From Chitinophaga pinensis (GTDB lineage Bacteria; Bacteroidota; Bacteroidia; Chitinophagales; Chitinophagaceae): DNA of 34,927 nucleotides. The stretch covers positions 1-34,927 of the forward strand of contig CAMBTV010000004.1 in assembly GCA_945870835.1 (NCBI GenBank). Reading direction: 5' to 3'. Position numbers and translations under genes: made by a program. The stretch's first letter is position 1, and each line of letters opens with the position of its first letter. Of the stretch, positions 8,490 to 14,571 are shown piece by piece. Under the pieces are notes generated by a model. It was not told the origin of the DNA and searched no databases. It saw only the letters and a list, made by a program, of their open reading frames with translations.

Positions 8490-8669
8490 CTATTTTCTAC
8501 TTTTTGCAAAATCAAAAATTGCTCCGATAAAAACACCTATGGCTAATCCTAATCTAGCACCTGAGGGAATGTTGCCAGAAATAATTCCATAAGCTGCTCT
8601 AAATACTACTCCAAAACAAGTACCAAGTGCAATACCGTTTCCAGAATTTTTATTCTTATTTTCTGCCAT
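8490..8669 (-). CDS. Small glycine-zipper membrane protein
   Basis: A 59-aa protein starting MAENKNKNSGN from the ATG at 8669; a further 10 codons upstream exist only with a TTG start, so the ATG is preferred. The middle is one or two membrane segments rich in Gly and Ala at regular spacing (GIALGTCFGVVFRAAYGIISG, then GARLGLAIGVFIGAIFDFA), with a basic tail KSRK. Glycine-zipper patterns favour tight helix packing. An Arg (in FRAAYG) falls inside the first hydrophobic stretch, which is unusual. The gene stands alone and its function is unknown; a bacteriocin-like or membrane-stress role is only a guess. Confidence 0.7.
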   Translation of the reverse strand: MAENKNKNSGNGIALGTCFGVVFRAAYGIISGNIPSGARLGLAIGVFIGAIFDFAKSRK

Positions 8670-8741
8670 TGTTATCTTATTGAAATTATTTATTTTCAAA
8701 ATTACAAGATTTTCGAAAATTCATTTACTCAATCGCCACAT

Positions 8742-8812
8742 TATAGTTGCATTTATTGAGAAGCGGGAGCAAGATTATCAACCACTTACATAAAAATGTA
8801 GGTGGTTTTTTG
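8742..8812 (+). terminator. Hairpin with T run, dispersed element copy 2 (possible small RNA end)
   Basis: ACCACTTACAT (8781-8791) pairs with ATGTAGGTGGT (8796-8806), with one T-G wobble, and is followed by TTTTTTGTTTTTT. No + strand gene precedes it. About 38 nt upstream is TATAGTTGC (8742), identical to the start of the element at 7554, followed by a related block with GAGAAGCGGGAGCAAGA. A short transcript of about 60 nt starting there would be an orphan small RNA. It could instead be just a repeat relic. Confidence 0.45.
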
Positions 8813-8889
8813 TTTTTTGAATGATTGGCCTTCATTACCACCGCTCAGATCTTATTTGAGCCAATCGGGAGTTTCTAAAAAGAAAATTT

Positions 8890-8897
8890 TATCTTTG
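8890..8897 (+). promoter_or_regulatory. -7 promoter box of the glycosyltransferase pair
   Basis: TATCTTTG matches the Bacteroidota -7 consensus TAnnTTTG exactly, 29 nt before the ATG at 8927. No clear -33 TTTG lies at the normal spacing. Confidence 0.4.
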
Positions 8898-8926
8898 CTT
8901 GAAATTCACAAATCCTCAATAAAATC

Positions 8927-9577
8927 ATGTTAAATCCAATGAAAGTGTCGGTATTAATGACTGTTTTTAATACCGATTTTTCGTATACCAAAAGAGCCAT
9001 TGACTCGGTCTTAAAACAGGATTTTCAAAATTTTGAACTAATTATTATTGACGATGGCAGTAAGGGAAATAACCGGGAATCGTTGATGGATTATGTAGAA
9101 AAAAAAGAGGACAAAATCAGCTATATCCGACACAGCAATCGTGGTCAATCTCAATCAATTAATCGCGGTGTTTTATATAGTTCGGGGGAATACATTACAA
9201 TTATTGATAGCGACGACGAATATAAACCGAATCATTTGAGCAGTTGTTTATCGGAAATAAATGGGTTAGACTTAATTTGCTCCACCTCAGAAACAATAGT
9301 GGACAACGACAACGATTATTATGTGCCCGATAAAAACGATCTAAGTAAACTCATTCACTTAGACGATGTTACCTTGTTTGGAACTTTATTTGGACGAAAA
9401 AAAGTATTTACCAGCATTAATTTTAAAACAGGCTTCGCAGCTGATTCCGATTTTTACGAGCGAGCTACCGAATTGTTTAGTGTAAAAAAATTAGACTTGC
9501 GCACCTATATTTATCACAGAAATATACCGAATAGTATTTGTGCAAAAGTTAAAAAAGCTAATTTAATAAGCGCTTAA
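8927..9577 (+). CDS. Family 2 (GT-A) glycosyltransferase, short form
   Basis: A 216-aa soluble glycosyltransferase. The GT2 N terminus is clear: VSVLMTVFNTDFSYTKRAIDSVLKQDFQNFELIIIDDGS, with the nucleotide-binding DDGS, then IRHSNRGQSQSINRG and the metal-binding DxD-like IDSDDEY at about residues 95-101. It lacks the long C-terminal part of many GT2 enzymes but ends after an acceptor-side segment (FAADSDFYERATELF), so it is probably complete. Translation may begin at the second ATG (8939, MKVSVLM), which gives the more usual GT2 start. It is followed after 2 bp by the gene at 9580, so both are likely one unit. Donor and acceptor sugars unknown. Confidence 0.88.
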   Translation: MLNPMKVSVLMTVFNTDFSYTKRAIDSVLKQDFQNFELIIIDDGSKGNNRESLMDYVEKKEDKISYIRHSNRGQSQSINRGVLYSSGEYITIIDSDDEYKPNHLSSCLSEINGLDLICSTSETIVDNDNDYYVPDKNDLSKLIHLDDVTLFGTLFGRKKVFTSINFKTGFAADSDFYERATELFSVKKLDLRTYIYHRNIPNSICAKVKKANLISA

Positions 9578-9579
9578 AT

Positions 9580-10347
9580 ATGGCGGTTGAATATCCTGTT
9601 TTTCCGCCAAATACAAATTTAGTAATGGCCTGCCATATTTCGGGTGTGCACGATGTGAACCGCAATACCACTCTCGCTAACGACTCCTACGAATTGGTAA
9701 AGGATTGGGCGCAATCCATTATAGCAGCGAATTTACGCGGCATTATTTTTCATAATAATTTCTCCGAAGAAACCTGTAAATCGTTCGAGAATGAAAATAT
9801 CTCTTTTATTAAGATCGCTTATGATCCCCAATTTAATCCCAATGTATTTCGTTATTTTGCTTACAGGGATTTTTTACAGCAGCACATTCAACATATCAAC
9901 GCAATTTTTATTACCGACATTTCAGATGTTGTGCTTGTTAAAAACCCATTTACAGATACGCTTTTTTGTGAAAATCCGACGGCCCTTTTTTGTGGTGATG
10001 AACCCAAAATATTGCACAACGATTGGATGATTGCGCATGCTGAAAATTTAAGGAAAAACATACCCGATTATAAAGCGTATGAAAGTGCTTTTGGAAATGA
10101 AACCTTACTCAATTGTGGAATTATAGGAGGTTCTGCTTACTTACTTTTTGATTTTTTACAACAACTCTGTGCAATTCACCAACATGCTAATAGCGACAAT
10201 AAAACTGCCTACACTGGCGATATGGGCGCATTTAATTATTTGGCTCGCACTGCTTTCAACGAGCAACTGATTCACGGCGCACCTGTAAATACAGTTTTTA
10301 AAGAGTATGAAAACAATCGAAACGATTGCTGGTTTAGGCACAAATAA
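9580..10347 (+). CDS. Probable glycosyltransferase-like protein
   Basis: A 255-aa soluble protein. I do not recognise an exact family, but the order of features fits a GT-A type transferase: an N-terminal strand (NLVMACHIS), a paired-strand segment RGIIFHNNF, the acidic motif IFITDISDVVLVKNPF (~122-137) that resembles a DxD metal site, LLNCGIIGGSAYLLFDFLQQL (similar to the LNSGvfGG segment of GT8 and DUF616-like enzymes) and TGDMGAFNYL. It starts 2 bp after the GT2 gene stop, so the two are translationally close and probably modify the same glycan. A nucleotide-sugar transferase is a reasonable inference; substrate unknown. Confidence 0.75.
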   Translation: MAVEYPVFPPNTNLVMACHISGVHDVNRNTTLANDSYELVKDWAQSIIAANLRGIIFHNNFSEETCKSFENENISFIKIAYDPQFNPNVFRYFAYRDFLQQHIQHINAIFITDISDVVLVKNPFTDTLFCENPTALFCGDEPKILHNDWMIAHAENLRKNIPDYKAYESAFGNETLLNCGIIGGSAYLLFDFLQQLCAIHQHANSDNKTAYTGDMGAFNYLARTAFNEQLIHGAPVNTVFKEYENNRNDCWFRHK

Positions 10348-10810
10348 CTTTAGTTCAATCACTTTCGACTTACTTCTTTTATTTTAAAACCATTTTTTTG
10401 AAAAAGCTTTTATTCATCCTTTTGATGCTATTTTTTCAAATTTTTTGACTGTACAGGATTCATATCCGCCGCGGCGGACCCGGGTTCAAATCCCGGTCTC
10501 GCTACATGAAAATCAAGGACTTACGTTATGGAAGGGCTATGATCTAGCGCTACCATTTTAGTATCGCGCTTACTTCTGTTTGCATCGGCTCGGGGTAGAT
10601 TTCACCTTCATTTCTGATCATTTTTCCACTCCTTTCGACCTGTGTATATCATTCTAATTGATATATTATACATAGGCATAATATTTAAATCAATGATTAC
10701 TAACTGCCATCTTTCTAGTGGCGGATTGCAAAAGGGTCTTTGTGATAAATAAGCTTAAATTCGTAATGTCTTATTGATATCTCACGACACCAATTCTAAA
10801 TCAAATTTTA
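10348..10810. other. 463-bp gene-free stretch with the first tRNA-fragment repeat
   Basis: No coding region is seen. It holds repeat R1 (10459-10528). The sequence after R1 (about 10529-10810) is not shared with the other repeats and has short inverted motifs such as TAGCGCTA near 10555. No convincing promoter for the gene at 10811 was found. Confidence 0.6.
10459..10528 (+). repeat. R1: 70-bp core with tRNA 3' end, left boundary of the array
   Basis: A 70-bp core identical to 12027-12096 and with one mismatch to 13646-13715. In order it holds TTCATA, the 14-bp perfect palindrome TCCGCCGCGGCGGA (10465-10478), a tRNA T arm (CCGGG, loop TTCAAAT, CCCGG), a 7-nt acceptor strand TCTCGCT with discriminator A, then ACATGAAAATCAAGGACTTA. 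The 5' half of a tRNA is absent, so this is a fragment. Here the ~103-bp arm that precedes the core in R2 and R3 is missing, and similarity stops after ACGTTA, before the downstream half of the terminator hairpin. GC content is far above the surrounding DNA. Confidence 0.85.
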
Positions 10811-11761
10811 ATGCATCCTATTTTAAAGGTCATTACTCTTATCTTTTTTTTAAATCCATTTTTGAGTGTAAATAATCTTTATAGTCAATCTTTTTCGCCC
10901 TCTACCATAAATAAGGACACCACTTTAAATAAGAAAAGGTTTGCAATTGTCAATACTTCCACGCTAATTGGTTTAGTGGGTAGTTATCATTTTATTAATA
11001 GTGCATGGTGGGCAGATTCAAAAAAAAGTTTTCATTTTGATGGTGGGGGCCCTAGTATTAAGGATGCATTTAATCTAGGAAGGGATGCCGTCTATGCAAA
11101 ACAATTAGACAAATTTGGACATTTTTACAGTGGTAGAATAATTAGTGATTTGTATGTAAGAGCTATTAGTTGGTCTGGTAAAACAGAACAACAATCATTA
11201 CTATGGGGTGGAATTTTAGGAACTACAGTAAATGGTTTTGTAGAAATTAAAGATGGTTATTCTCCCACTTGGGGTTTTAGTATGTATGATTGGTTGAGTG
11301 GTTCTTTAGGTAGTTTTTATCCATATTTCCAATCTAAAAGTAGGTTTTTAAAAGCATTAGATATAAAGTACAGTTATTACCCAAAGTATAATTATTATTA
11401 TAATTTTATTAAAAGAAGAGGCAACGATTTTTTTGATGATTATATGAATGCTACATTCTGGTTCACATTTAATCCAAAAAGACACAAGCCAACAAGTATT
11501 TGGCCTAAATGGTTAGGTATTTCTGCAGGAATTGGTGTAGATCAAACTTTAAATAATTATTATATAAATATGCCAGGCGGAAACGCTGATTATGGCAAAG
11601 GTGGTTATGAGTTTTATTTAGCACCAGACATTGATTTTGAAGGCTTGTTGCCTAAAAGACCTTTTTGGAAAAACCTTGGGCGTGCATTAAATTATATAAA
11701 GTTCCCAACTCCAGCTATTAGGTTTAGTAAAGATTCTAAATTTATGCAACTGCATTTTTAA
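10811..11761 (+). CDS. DUF2279-family exported protein (array cargo 1)
   Basis: A 316-aa protein with a Sec signal peptide (hydrophobic to ...FLSVNNLYSQS, about residue 26). The DUF2279 (YfiM-like) core is recognisable at ~45-180: SAWWADSKKSFHFDGGG, YAKQLDKFGHFYSGRIISDLY, NGFVEIKDGYSPTWGFSMYDWLSGSLGS. Hydrophobic and glycine patterns suggest membrane-associated segments, and the late region (IGVDQTLNNYYIN...) looks like beta strands of an envelope protein. The biochemical role of the family is not known. It is the only gene between repeats R1 and R2, so it is the cargo of the first module. Confidence 0.88.
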   Translation: MHPILKVITLIFFLNPFLSVNNLYSQSFSPSTINKDTTLNKKRFAIVNTSTLIGLVGSYHFINSAWWADSKKSFHFDGGGPSIKDAFNLGRDAVYAKQLDKFGHFYSGRIISDLYVRAISWSGKTEQQSLLWGGILGTTVNGFVEIKDGYSPTWGFSMYDWLSGSLGSFYPYFQSKSRFLKALDIKYSYYPKYNYYYNFIKRRGNDFFDDYMNATFWFTFNPKRHKPTSIWPKWLGISAGIGVDQTLNNYYINMPGGNADYGKGGYEFYLAPDIDFEGLLPKRPFWKNLGRALNYIKFPTPAIRFSKDSKFMQLHF

Positions 11762-11923
11762 GCGCTCTTTTATTAGAACCTTCAATTGTTGTAAACAGAA
11801 ATACACACAAAGAATCTTACCATAAGCTGCAAAAAAAATTCCGAGTTCTAAAAAATTTCGGAGCTTTTGTTACTATTAACTAGCTAGGCTGGAACCGGCA
11901 ATGACTTGAATTTCAAATATCAC

Positions 11924-12133
11924 TGCGTGAGGAAAACACCCCCTCAAATCGGTCCAAATCGGTTGATTTCGGTTTTGTGAAATCATAACACACTACAAAT
12001 CAACGCCATCATTTTCACAAAAAATCTTCATATCCGCCGCGGCGGACCCGGGTTCAAATCCCGGTCTCGCTACATGAAAATCAAGGACTTACGTTAAATC
12101 GTAGGTCCTTTTCTGTTTTTGCGTGAGGAAAAC
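11924..12133 (+). repeat. R2: full repeat (arm, tRNA-fragment core, terminator)
   Basis: A 210-bp repeat bounded by the 14-bp direct repeat TGCGTGAGGAAAAC at 11924-11937 and 12120-12133. The arm (11924-12026) contains two CAAATCGGT copies and an ATTTCGG inverted copy. The core (12027-12096) has the palindrome at 12033-12046 and the tRNA T arm plus acceptor strand. It runs into a terminator hairpin. The arm is shared with R3 and R4, the core with R1 and R3. Confidence 0.88.
12083..12120 (+). terminator. Terminator following the tRNA fragment in R2
   Basis: AAGGACTTACG (12083-12093) pairs with CGTAGGTCCTT (12100-12110), with one T-G wobble, followed by TTCTGTTTTT. It starts 15 nt after the tRNA 3' end, which is where a tRNA gene's own terminator would lie, suggesting the fragment and terminator were copied together. 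Confidence 0.7.
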
Positions 12134-12225
12134 CTGTTTTTTAATAAAAAATGGATGGTAACTAGTAAGGAATTTTAGAGTCCAAAAACGCCTTATTTTA
12201 AGTAACTTTATAGTCAATTCTGATT

Positions 12226-12420
12226 ATGAATATTGCACCAGTCTTACATAAAGCGCCATTAAAATCATTTGACGAAAAAATGAATGATTTGGACTATTGG
12301 TTAGCTCAACCTTTGATAAAAAGGCTTGAAGCGGTCACATTTTTAATATCTCAAACTGTAGATTTAAAAACTACCAGAATGGATAAGTCACATGTAGTAA
12401 GAAGAAAACTGAAAGCATGA
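12226..12420 (+). CDS. Small protein paired with nucleotidyltransferase (array cargo 2)
   Basis: A 64-aa soluble protein, mostly helical by composition: SFDEKMNDLDYWLAQPLIKRLEAVTFLISQ, then a basic tail KTTRMDKSHVVRRKLKA. Proteins of this shape (an acidic start, '..YWL...P..RLEA..FL', then a basic end) commonly precede nucleotidyltransferase-domain genes in Bacteroidota. Its stop overlaps the next start by 4 bases (ATGA), so translation is coupled. A two-gene toxin-antitoxin or regulatory module is possible, but I cannot assign which partner does what. Confidence 0.8.
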   Translation: MNIAPVLHKAPLKSFDEKMNDLDYWLAQPLIKRLEAVTFLISQTVDLKTTRMDKSHVVRRKLKA

Positions 12421-12872
12421 CATTAGCCCAAGATTTTGAAGATTTTGTAAAGCTCCTTAATAAACACCAGGTTGATTATATGGTGGTTGGTGGCTACGCA
12501 TTAGCATTTCATGGCAAACCAAGACATACTGGAGATTTAGATATTTGGATTAATAGTTCAGAAACTAATGCAGAGAAATTAGTAATTGCAATTAAAGAAT
12601 TTGGTTTATCAAGTTTAGGTCTAACTAAGTCTGATTTTATGCAAGAAGGTTATGTTACACAAATAGGATACCCGCCTTTGAGAATTGATATTTTGAATAC
12701 GATTGATGGTGTAAAATTTGAAGATGCTTTTCCAAACAAATTAATGGTGGATGTAAATGGGATTGAAGTTAAGTATATTGGACTTAAAGAATTTATAGTT
12801 AACAAAACTGCATCAGGCAGAAGTCAGGATATTGCAGATTTGAAAGAGATTAAGAATATTAAGAAACAGTAA
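12417..12872 (+). CDS. Nucleotidyltransferase-fold protein (MNT/AbiEii-like)
   Basis: A 151-aa protein with the minimal nucleotidyltransferase fold. The GG motif is VVGGYALAFHGKPRHTGDLDIWI (G25, G26) and the catalytic acids are D40 and D42 (GDLDIW); a third acid may lie in RIDILNTIDG (~97-106). C-terminal features include EVKYIGLKEFIVNKTASGRSQDIADLKEI, typical of the HEPN/AbiEii-partner or DUF6036-like group. Such proteins transfer AMP or another nucleotide to protein or tRNA targets, and many belong to toxin-antitoxin or abortive-infection modules. It is coupled to the 64-aa gene before it and lies in the second module of the repeat-bounded array, where defence-type cargo would be expected. 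Confidence 0.88.
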   Translation: MTLAQDFEDFVKLLNKHQVDYMVVGGYALAFHGKPRHTGDLDIWINSSETNAEKLVIAIKEFGLSSLGLTKSDFMQEGYVTQIGYPPLRIDILNTIDGVKFEDAFPNKLMVDVNGIEVKYIGLKEFIVNKTASGRSQDIADLKEIKNIKKQ

Positions 12873-12917
12873 TCTATATCTTTCAAACACAATACTTGTG
12901 TAAATTAGAATTACAAA

Positions 12918-13490
12918 ATGATTAATCTACAATATTTATTGAGCGCCAAGAAGGAATTTGAATATTATAAAAAATTGGGTGAAAAAACATTCGCCCAACT
13001 CACAGACGAGCAACTTTTTAATCAGATTAATAGTGAGAGTAATAGTATTGCGACGATTATAAAACACTTACGGGGTAATATGCTTTCTCGTTGGACTGGT
13101 TTCCTAACTACTGACGGTGAAAAAGAATGGCGAAAAAGAGACGATGAATTTGAAAACGATATTAGTACTCGCAAAGAGTTATTAGTGAAATGGGAAGAAG
13201 GATGGTCTTGTTTATTTAATGCACTCAATTCTATTACAGATTCTGATTTATCTAAAGTAATTTATATTAGAAATCAAGGCCACACTATTTTAGAAGCTAT
13301 CAATAGACAACTATCACATTATCCTCATCACATTGGTCAAATTGTTTTTATTGGAAAGATGTTGAGTGATAAAAATTGGAACTCATTGTTTATTCCTAAA
13401 GGGAGTTCAAAAGAATACAATCAAGATAAATTCTCTAAACCAAAGACTAATCAACACTTTACAGACGAATTAAGAAACAAGAATACTTAG
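12918..13490 (+). CDS. DinB/DUF1572-like protein
   Basis: A 190-aa protein of the DinB-like four-helix superfamily (DUF1572 type). Visible segments are LLSAKKEFEYYKKLGEKTFAQLTDEQLFNQ, SIATIIKHLRGNMLSRWTGFLTTDGEK, and ILEAINRQLSHYPHHIGQIVFIGKML. The histidines in KHLRGN and SHYPHHIGQ are at the positions that bind a divalent metal in this superfamily. Relatives include metal-dependent thiol transferases; the exact reaction here is unknown. No signal peptide. It lies 45 bp after the nucleotidyltransferase gene and just before repeat R3, so it is part of the second module. The link to the nucleotidyltransferase may be only positional. Confidence 0.87.
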   Translation: MINLQYLLSAKKEFEYYKKLGEKTFAQLTDEQLFNQINSESNSIATIIKHLRGNMLSRWTGFLTTDGEKEWRKRDDEFENDISTRKELLVKWEEGWSCLFNALNSITDSDLSKVIYIRNQGHTILEAINRQLSHYPHHIGQIVFIGKMLSDKNWNSLFIPKGSSKEYNQDKFSKPKTNQHFTDELRNKNT

Positions 13491-13541
13491 CCATTCCATC
13501 TTTGTTTTAGTGACATACTAGATTTTTTATTATAATCACAC

Positions 13542-13747
13542 TGCGTGAGGAAAAGACCCCCCTGAATTCGGTCCAAATCGGTTGATTTCGGTTTTGTGAA
13601 AACATAACTAACTACAAATCAAGGCCTTCATTTTCTCAAAAAATCTTCATATCCGCCGCGGCGGACCCGGGTTCAAATCCCGGTCTCGCTACATGAAAAC
13701 CAAGGACTTACGTTAAATCGTGGGTCCTTTGTTATTTTTGCGTGAGG
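13542..13747 (+). repeat. R3: full repeat (arm, tRNA-fragment core, terminator)
   Basis: A 206-bp repeat with the same plan as R2: TGCGTGAGG at both ends (13542 and 13739), an arm with CCAAATCGGTTGATTTCGG, and a core at 13646-13715 that differs from R1/R2 by one base (GAAAACCAAGG instead of GAAAATCAAGG). The palindrome is at 13652-13665. The arm has drifted more than the core when compared with R2. Confidence 0.88.
13702..13738 (+). terminator. Terminator following the tRNA fragment in R3
   Basis: AAGGACTTACG pairs with CGTGGGTCCTT (13719-13729), then TGTTATTTTT. Compared with R2 one stem base differs (A to G), which turns a T-A pair into a T-G wobble, so the hairpin is kept. Confidence 0.65.
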
Positions 13748-13911
13748 TTTTTGTTATTTTTTACTAAAAACAAACTGAGATGAATCAGTAAGTTCATTAA
13801 TATCCAATAGTGAACATTGTATTAATTTAAATTAATTTAAACAACGAAACTCTCTACAACCAAAAGTCTAAATTGGTTTGACAACGTAGAAAATTAAATA
13901 AACTAACAAAC

Positions 13912-14280
13912 ATGATAAAATACTTAGTCGCTTTTTTTATCCTTTTAAATATCTCATGCAATAAGTCAAATAATACTTCAGTAGCTTGTTTTAAAGGCAA
14001 GTTAGTGTTGAAAGGGATTTGTATGAATTATGTAATTCAAATAACCGAGGGTGATGTAGATAAGGCATTGTATGAAAGTAGTTGGCAAAATCCATTAACC
14101 AATACTACCTATCAAAATGTTTTTGGTTTAGCAAGTACCTGCACTTTCCCAGCCACAATTAAAGAAGGGGATGAATTTTATTTTTCAATTCCTAAGAATC
14201 CAATAGTTCCAGCTTGCGCTGATTGTATGGCATATAGTCCAACTCCAAGCAAAAAAATATATATTGAAATCTGTAAGTAA
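13912..14280 (+). CDS. Small cysteine-rich lipoprotein (array cargo 3)
   Basis: A 122-aa lipoprotein with lipobox ...NISC and lipidated Cys16. The mature part has six further cysteines (SVACFK, KGICMNY, STCTFP, PACADCMAY, EICK), enough for three disulfide bonds in the periplasm or at the surface. No known domain is recognised. It is the only gene between repeats R3 and R4 and so forms the third module. Its length and secreted nature resemble small envelope proteins common in this phylum. Confidence 0.82.
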   Translation: MIKYLVAFFILLNISCNKSNNTSVACFKGKLVLKGICMNYVIQITEGDVDKALYESSWQNPLTNTTYQNVFGLASTCTFPATIKEGDEFYFSIPKNPIVPACADCMAYSPTPSKKIYIEICK

Positions 14281-14332
14281 TCAATCTAACGCAGAAACAT
14301 AAATGGTGTAATTTATTTTGTGTTTCTTTCCA

Positions 14333-14444
14333 TGCGTGAGGAAAACACCCCCTGAATTCGTTTAAAATCGGTCGCTTTCCGTTTTATCAAACCATAAAAC
14401 ATTACAAATCAATACCTTCATTTTTTCAAAAAATCTTCATTCCG
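14333..14444 (+). repeat. R4: arm only, right boundary of the array
   Basis: Starts TGCGTGAGGAAAACACCCC and follows the R2/R3 arm to AAAAAATCTTCAT (ending 14440), then has TCCG and departs (TCCGATGAAAAGG) exactly inside the first half of the palindrome. No tRNA piece, core or terminator follows. It is more diverged from R2 and R3 than they are from each other (TTTAAAATCGGTCGCTTTCC in place of the repeated CAAATCGGT). Confidence 0.8.
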
Positions 14445-14571
14445 ATGAAAAGGGGTTGTAATCAACAGAATGGATTTCATAGATTGGAGTCCCTCAGTTT
14501 CTTCATATTAATTACTATTACTAAATAATTAGTACATTTAAGATTATTAATAATTTTAAACACTTACTATC

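Larger units (their letters stand above)
11762..12225. other. 464-bp gene-free stretch carrying repeat R2
   Basis: No coding region is seen. A weak hairpin (TTCCGAG ... TTTCGGAG, 11840-11863, then TTTTGTT) may end the DUF2279 transcript. The rest is repeat R2 and an AT-rich leader for the gene at 12226. Confidence 0.6.
13491..13911. other. 421-bp gene-free stretch carrying repeat R3
   Basis: No coding region is seen. Repeat R3 fills 13542-13747. The remaining ~160 bp before the lipoprotein gene is AT-rich, with ATTAATTTAA repeated near 13822-13840. Confidence 0.6.
10459..14444 (+). mobile_element. Putative tandem cassette array bounded by tRNA-fragment repeats
   Basis: Three modules lie head to tail: core (10459), cargo, arm (11924-12026); core (12027), cargo, arm (13542-13645); core (13646), cargo, arm (14333-14435). 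All cargo genes are on the + strand. The left edge begins with a core without arm and the right edge ends with an arm without core. The tRNA 3' end as target, and paired CAAATCGGT repeats in the arm that resemble arm-type binding sites, fit tyrosine-recombinase integration. No integrase, relaxase or transposase is present in the window, so this would be a non-autonomous set or the scars of stacked insertions. An alternative is that the ~200-bp block is a dispersed repeat that happens to be frequent here. Confidence 0.4.

Noticed and set aside
8670-8699. N-terminal extension of the glycine-zipper protein
   Set aside because: It depends on a TTG start; the ATG at 8669 gives a compact protein with a polar N terminus.
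10459-10505. A complete tRNA gene at the repeat core
   Set aside because: Only the T arm and 3' acceptor strand are present. No matching 5' acceptor strand, D arm or anticodon arm is found in the upstream sequence of R1, R2 or R3.
11924-12133. R2 and R3 as insertion sequences
   Set aside because: No transposase, no terminal inverted repeats, and the flanking direct repeat TGCGTGAGG is the same at each copy, so it is not a target-site duplication.
10459-14444. CRISPR array
   Set aside because: The repeats are over 200 bp long and separated by kilobase gene modules, with no regular spacers and no cas genes.
10459-14444. Classical integron
   Set aside because: No IntI-type integrase is present and the junction sites are a tRNA 3' end with a palindrome, not attC-like sites with the usual R/L box structure. 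Only the general cassette logic is similar.
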